Notes under the pieces: model-generated
Databases searched by the model: none
Told to the model about the DNA's origin: nothing
The model's input: only the letters and a program-made list of their open reading frames with translations
Translations under genes and position numbers: made by a program
Shown here: in pieces, positions 63,641 through 64,000 of the stretch
Position numbering within the stretch: the stretch's first letter is position 1
How the letters are laid out: each line of letters opens with the position of its first letter
Assembly: GCA_031761425.1 (NCBI GenBank)
Contig: JARFXV010000672.1
Coordinates: 1 to 64,000, forward strand
Length of the DNA stretch: 64,000 nt
Direction: 5' to 3'
From: Cosmopolites sordidus
Taxonomy: Eukaryota; Arthropoda; Insecta; Coleoptera; Curculionidae

Positions 63641-64000
63641 AAAAAATATACTACAAAAATTAAACAATACTTTAATACAACTTCTTTTATTTAAATTGAA
63701 AGTTCGAGCTTGTTTAATGGAAAACCTTTTATTTGATATAAAGTTTAAATACTAATATGAAGATTCCTGCCCTCTGTATCTCTTTACTTTATTTTTTTCA
63801 GTTTGAGCCTTCTCCATCTTCTTACATTATTTTTAATAGATTAGATTTCAAACAAGATATCAAACAAGAATCTGATCAACTGAAGCGAAAAGGGCTAATG
63901 AAGGATTCGAAAAAGGGCTAATGAAGAATTCAAAAGAAATTAGAGAATTTAGAAAACAGGGAATAATATCGATGAAATAATCTAACCTAGATATCAACAT
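63641..64000. other. AT-rich DNA with a short direct repeat, no gene seen
   Basis: GAAAAGGGCTAATGAAG-type words repeat twice near 63888-63930. No gene. Confidence 0.5.

Overview
This window looks like insect nuclear DNA, probably from a species with a large, transposon-rich, AT-rich genome (beetle-like, though the order cannot be fixed from the sequence). The anchor is the Hox gene Abdominal-B (Abd-B) on the minus strand. A GC-rich N-terminal exon (40460-41279) is joined by a canonical intron of about 6.8 kb to a homeobox exon (33259-33662). The junction keeps the reading frame, and the homeodomain is a textbook Abd-B domain. No other host protein-coding gene could be supported.

Layout. 1-33 kb lies 3' of Abd-B. 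In insect bithorax complexes this side faces abd-A and carries the iab regulatory DNA. Here it is packed with decayed mariner copies (about 2.0-3.0, 3.5-4.0, 5.4-6.6, 10.5-11.7, 14.8-15.1, 17.1-18.0, 18.1-20.3 kb), Penelope-like element (PLE) pieces (4.1, 6.7-6.9, 8.6-10.1 kb), a Helitron fragment (11.8-12.9 kb), a near-perfect palindromic MITE (13.1-13.5 kb) and two tandem RTE-like LINE copies (22.1-26.0 kb). Short GC-richer islands that match no transposon (about 1.0-1.4, 15.3-15.6, 20.5-20.8 kb) are candidate cis-regulatory DNA. 33-42 kb is Abd-B itself, with intronic islands and a GC-rich 5' region. 42-64 kb is upstream of Abd-B: more LINE fragments on both strands, a LINE carrying a 298-bp internal tandem array (51.9-53.6 kb), a DUF4817-type transposon, two further mariners, another Tc1/mariner-type relic and an unnamed transposon-derived gene (58.3-59.9 kb). 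Two transposon-free islands (54.2-54.4 and 57.1-57.7 kb) carry GAGA, Pho-like and homeodomain-type motifs.

About twenty (TA)n arrays of 40-270 bp punctuate the window, very often exactly at transposon edges. Every transposon ORF seen is broken by stops, frameshifts or deletions, so Abd-B is the only intact gene. The most interesting structures are: PLE terminal repeats carrying a hammerhead-ribozyme-like motif, mostly arranged as inverted pairs; the palindromic MITE; two coding-region tandem arrays inside transposons; a dense CGATA cluster in the Abd-B intron; the GAGA/Pho island 13 kb upstream of Abd-B; and the lack of an in-frame ATG at the apparent Abd-B N-terminus. All regulatory assignments are motif reading by eye and remain inference.
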